DNA of 6,516 nucleotides from an uncultured Collinsella sp. GTDB taxonomy: Bacteria; Actinomycetota; Coriobacteriia; Coriobacteriales; Coriobacteriaceae. A program made the position numbers and the translations under genes. The notes below the pieces were generated by a model. The model made no database searches. It was given only the letters and a program-made list of their open reading frames with translations, and was not told where the DNA came from. Of this stretch, positions 4,823 through 6,516 are shown one piece after another. The first letter of the stretch is position 1. The number at the start of each line of letters is the position of its first letter. The stretch lies in contig CAAEVD010000197.1 in assembly GCA_900759435.1 (NCBI GenBank), forward strand, positions 1 to 6,516. Reading direction: 5' to 3'.

Positions 4823-6217
4823 ATGTGCAATGTTTCGCTCAACGGTACGCAGCCGACCGATGCCTCCATCCGTGTCCTACGCGCGCTTGAGGCGGCTGGT
4901 CTTGAGGCTTGGTACGTAGGCGGTTGGGTACGTGATGCCCTGATGGGGCGCCCCAGCCACGATGTGGACATGTGTTGCAGCGGCCTGTGGCAGGAGTCCA
5001 AGGCGGCGCTCGAGGCGGCTGATATTGCCGTGGTTGAGTCGGGCATTAAATTTGGCGGCATCACGGCCATTTGCGATGACGAGCGCATTGAGGTCACCAC
5101 CTACCGCCTGGACGGCTTTTACACCGATGGCCGTCACCCCCAGAGTGTGGAGCGTGCGGCGTCGCTTGAGGACGATCTGGCGCGCCGCGACTTTACCGTT
5201 AACGCTATGGCCTGGCATCCCGAGCGCGGTCTTGTCGACCGCTACGATGGCCAGGGCGACCTGAAGCGCAAGCTCATCCGCGCCGTTGGAGATCCCAAGC
5301 GTCGTTTTAACGAGGACGCGCTTCGCATGCTGCGCGCGGTGCGTTTTGCCTGCCGTCTCGATTTTATGATCGAGCCTAAGACTAAACAGGCGCTTGCCGA
5401 GTGCGCGCCGCTGCTCGATGCCGTGGCACGCGAGCGCGTGGGCATTGAGCTCGAAGGCATTCTTTCGACCGGCCACGGGGGAGACGCGATGCTTCGCTAC
5501 CCCGAGCTTGTTTGCGCCGCCGTGCCCGAGCTCGCGCCCGCTCGCGGGTTTGACCAGCGCAGCGTCTACCATGCGTTTAACGTCTACGAGCATATCGCCC
5601 GCGTGCTGACGGTGGCAGGGGAGCTGGCGCTGTGCGATGGTGTCGCGCCCTCGTCGAGCCTTATGTGGGCGGCGTTTTTGCACGATGTTTCCAAGCCCGA
5701 TTGCTTTACGGTCGATCATGCCGGAAGCGGACACTTCTACGGTCATCCCGAGCTCGGCGCCAAGAAGGCGCGTGTCATCATGGATCGTCTGGCGCTTTCG
5801 CACGATTTGGTTCGCGATGTGTGCCTGCTGATCAAATACCATGATAAGCCGCTGCGTTCCGAGCGATCCTGCCTGCTCAATATGATGCGCGCGCTTTCGG
5901 GCGAGGGTGTCGATACGCCGCGTCTGATGGACGAGCTCATGGACCTTAAGCGTGCCGACACACTCGGCAAGGCACCTTCGTGTTTCTATTACGTCGAGAC
6001 GATCGAGGAGATGCGCGCGCTGGCTCACGAGCTGCTTGCGGCGGGGGAGCCCTATACGCTCAAGATGCTCGCCATCAACGGCGGCGACCTGATCCGTGCT
6101 GGAGTCAAGCCCGGGCCGGAACTGGGGCAGCTTCTCAACTCCGCCCTCGACGCCGTGATTGAAGACAACATTCCCAATGAGCGCGAAGCTCTTTTGCTCC
6201 ATCTCAACTTGCATTAG
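4823..6217 (+). CDS. cca: CCA-adding tRNA nucleotidyltransferase with HD domain
   Basis: This class II tRNA nucleotidyltransferase uses CTP and ATP, without a nucleic-acid template, to build or repair the 3' CCA end of tRNAs. The 464-residue protein shows the nucleotidyltransferase signature YVGGWVRDALMGRPSHDVDM (31-50) with metal-binding Asp47 and Asp49. RRDFTVNAMA (121-130) and the nucleotide-recognition segment NEDALRMLR (163-171) follow. An HD-type domain is then visible from about 250 to 345: YEHI with His257, FLHDVSKP with His287-Asp288, GHFYGHPELGA with His308, and IKYHDKP with His340-Asp341. HD domains in this family can carry phosphohydrolase activity; whether this one does is unknown. 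AGGAGG at 4809-4814 is eight bases from the ATG. The gene stands alone between a terminator and tRNA genes. The complete tRNA downstream already encodes CCA, so for that tRNA the enzyme would act in repair. Poly(A) polymerase is the alternative for the superfamily, but it is less likely. Confidence 0.94.
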   Translation: MCNVSLNGTQPTDASIRVLRALEAAGLEAWYVGGWVRDALMGRPSHDVDMCCSGLWQESKAALEAADIAVVESGIKFGGITAICDDERIEVTTYRLDGFYTDGRHPQSVERAASLEDDLARRDFTVNAMAWHPERGLVDRYDGQGDLKRKLIRAVGDPKRRFNEDALRMLRAVRFACRLDFMIEPKTKQALAECAPLLDAVARERVGIELEGILSTGHGGDAMLRYPELVCAAVPELAPARGFDQRSVYHAFNVYEHIARVLTVAGELALCDGVAPSSSLMWAAFLHDVSKPDCFTVDHAGSGHFYGHPELGAKKARVIMDRLALSHDLVRDVCLLIKYHDKPLRSERSCLLNMMRALSGEGVDTPRLMDELMDLKRADTLGKAPSCFYYVETIEEMRALAHELLAAGEPYTLKMLAINGGDLIRAGVKPGPELGQLLNSALDAVIEDNIPNEREALLLHLNLH

Positions 6218-6237
6218 CTACCCAGTTTACCTGCGTG

Positions 6238-6274
6238 TTCCATAACCTGCCGACAATTTTTCGGCAATTTGGAA
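6238..6274 (+). terminator. Weak hairpin terminator candidate after cca
   Basis: TGCCGA (6248-6253) pairs with TCGGCA (6261-6266) around loop CAATTTT. An outer stem TTCCA (6238-6242) with TGGAA (6270-6274) extends it across an internal loop. The following ATTTCTTCTT is only partly U-rich. It may end the cca message, but it is weaker than the other terminators here. Confidence 0.4.
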
Positions 6275-6281
6275 TTTCTTC

Positions 6282-6310
6282 TTGCGCTGACGTTTTTTGT
6301 CCCGTAATAT
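6282..6310 (+). promoter_or_regulatory. Promoter of the tRNA-Glu genes
   Basis: TTGCGC (6282-6287) and TAATAT (6305-6310) are separated by exactly 17 bases, a normal housekeeping sigma-factor layout. Transcription would begin near 6317, leaving a leader of about 27 bases before the first tRNA. It is the best-formed promoter in the window, as expected for stable RNA genes. Confidence 0.65.
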
Positions 6311-6344
6311 ATTTCCTCGCAGCACGGCAGTGCAGATGTCATGT

Positions 6345-6421
6345 GGCCCGTTCGTCTAGCGGTTTAGGACGCCGCCCTCTCAAGGCGGAGATCACCAGTT
6401 CGAATCTGGTACGGGCTACCA
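6345..6421 (+). tRNA. tRNA-Glu(CUC), with encoded CCA
   Basis: The full cloverleaf is visible. The acceptor stem is GGCCCGT (6345-6351) with ACGGGCT (6411-6417), and the D-arm is GTCT/GGAC. The anticodon stem CCGCC/GGCGG encloses loop CTCTCAA, giving anticodon CUC, which reads GAG. The T-arm is ACCAG-TTCGAAT-CTGGT. The discriminator is A6418 and CCA is encoded at 6419-6421. The first acceptor pair is G1-U72 rather than G-C. The mature body is 74 bases before CCA. A second identical copy follows after a 22-base spacer, and both probably come from one precursor. Confidence 0.96.
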
Positions 6422-6443
6422 CTTCTTTTCTGCTGAGGCTTAT

Positions 6444-6516
6444 GGCCCGTTCGTCTAGCGGTTTAGGACGCCGCCCTCTCAAGGCGGAGATCACCAGTTC
6501 GAATCTGGTACGGGCT
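6444..6516 (+). tRNA. tRNA-Glu(CUC), second copy, cut by the window edge
   Basis: The 73 bases present are identical to the first copy at 6345-6417, with the same CUC anticodon and G1-U72 pair. The window ends at position 72, so the discriminator base and CCA are not seen. The two copies repeat with a 99-base period, and the 22-base spacer is not repeated upstream of the first copy. More tRNA genes may follow beyond the edge. Confidence 0.94.

Noticed and set aside
2617..6214. Long minus-strand frames opposite both kinases and cca
   Set aside because: Same codon-bias shadow in each case, with coordinates tracking the sense gene and no start signals.
6345..6417. G1-U72 acceptor pair as a sign of a degenerate tRNA
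   Set aside because: All other stems and the T-loop are intact and both copies share the pair. Similar ends may occur in other actinobacterial tRNA-Glu genes, though I could not check this.

Overview
The window looks like chromosomal DNA from a GC-rich, Gram-positive-type actinobacterium, most likely a Coriobacteriia member close to Collinsella. This is an inference. It rests on the strong preference for G/C in third codon positions (GAG far above GAA), a Bacillus-like HPr carrying both His15 and Ser46, and the style of the CCA-adding enzyme and tRNA-Glu genes. No phage, transposase or other clear mobile gene is present. Every gene I can support is on the + strand.

Layout. Positions 1-429 hold no gene. 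They contain a large nested inverted repeat (140-291), a possible -10 element, and a 5' leader just before ptsH whose bases can pair with the ptsH ribosome binding site. Next come ptsH (HPr, 430-693), an intercistronic hairpin with a short U-run (737-774), ptsI (Enzyme I, 821-2530), a GC-rich intercistronic hairpin (2548-2577), and a first PfkB-family 1-phosphofructokinase-type kinase (2605-3537) closed by a strong intrinsic terminator (3566-3596). A second, paralogous kinase of exactly the same length (3726-4658) has its own candidate promoter and a perfect 12-bp terminator (4692-4725). Then follow an extended -10 promoter, a CCA-adding tRNA nucleotidyltransferase with an HD domain (4823-6217), a tRNA promoter (6282-6310), and two identical tRNA-Glu(CUC) genes in tandem. 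The window edge cuts off the second one before its discriminator base.

How the genes fit together. HPr and Enzyme I are the general, sugar-independent part of the phosphotransferase system: PEP phosphorylates Enzyme I, which phosphorylates HPr, which feeds the sugar-specific EII permeases. Fructose brought in by a fructose EII becomes fructose-1-phosphate, the substrate of 1-phosphofructokinase, so kinases beside ptsHI make sense as the entry into glycolysis. No EII gene or regulator lies in the window. The cca gene and tRNA genes form a separate translation-related block.

The most notable points are the kinase pair and the non-coding structures. The ptsI-linked kinase differs from its sister, and from the family pattern, at a substrate-contact Asn and in the nucleotide-binding loop. 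The non-coding structures are the nested palindrome at 140-291 and the 8-bp complementarity that can hide the ptsH ribosome binding site. I see no wholly new system; these are candidate refinements of a known pathway.
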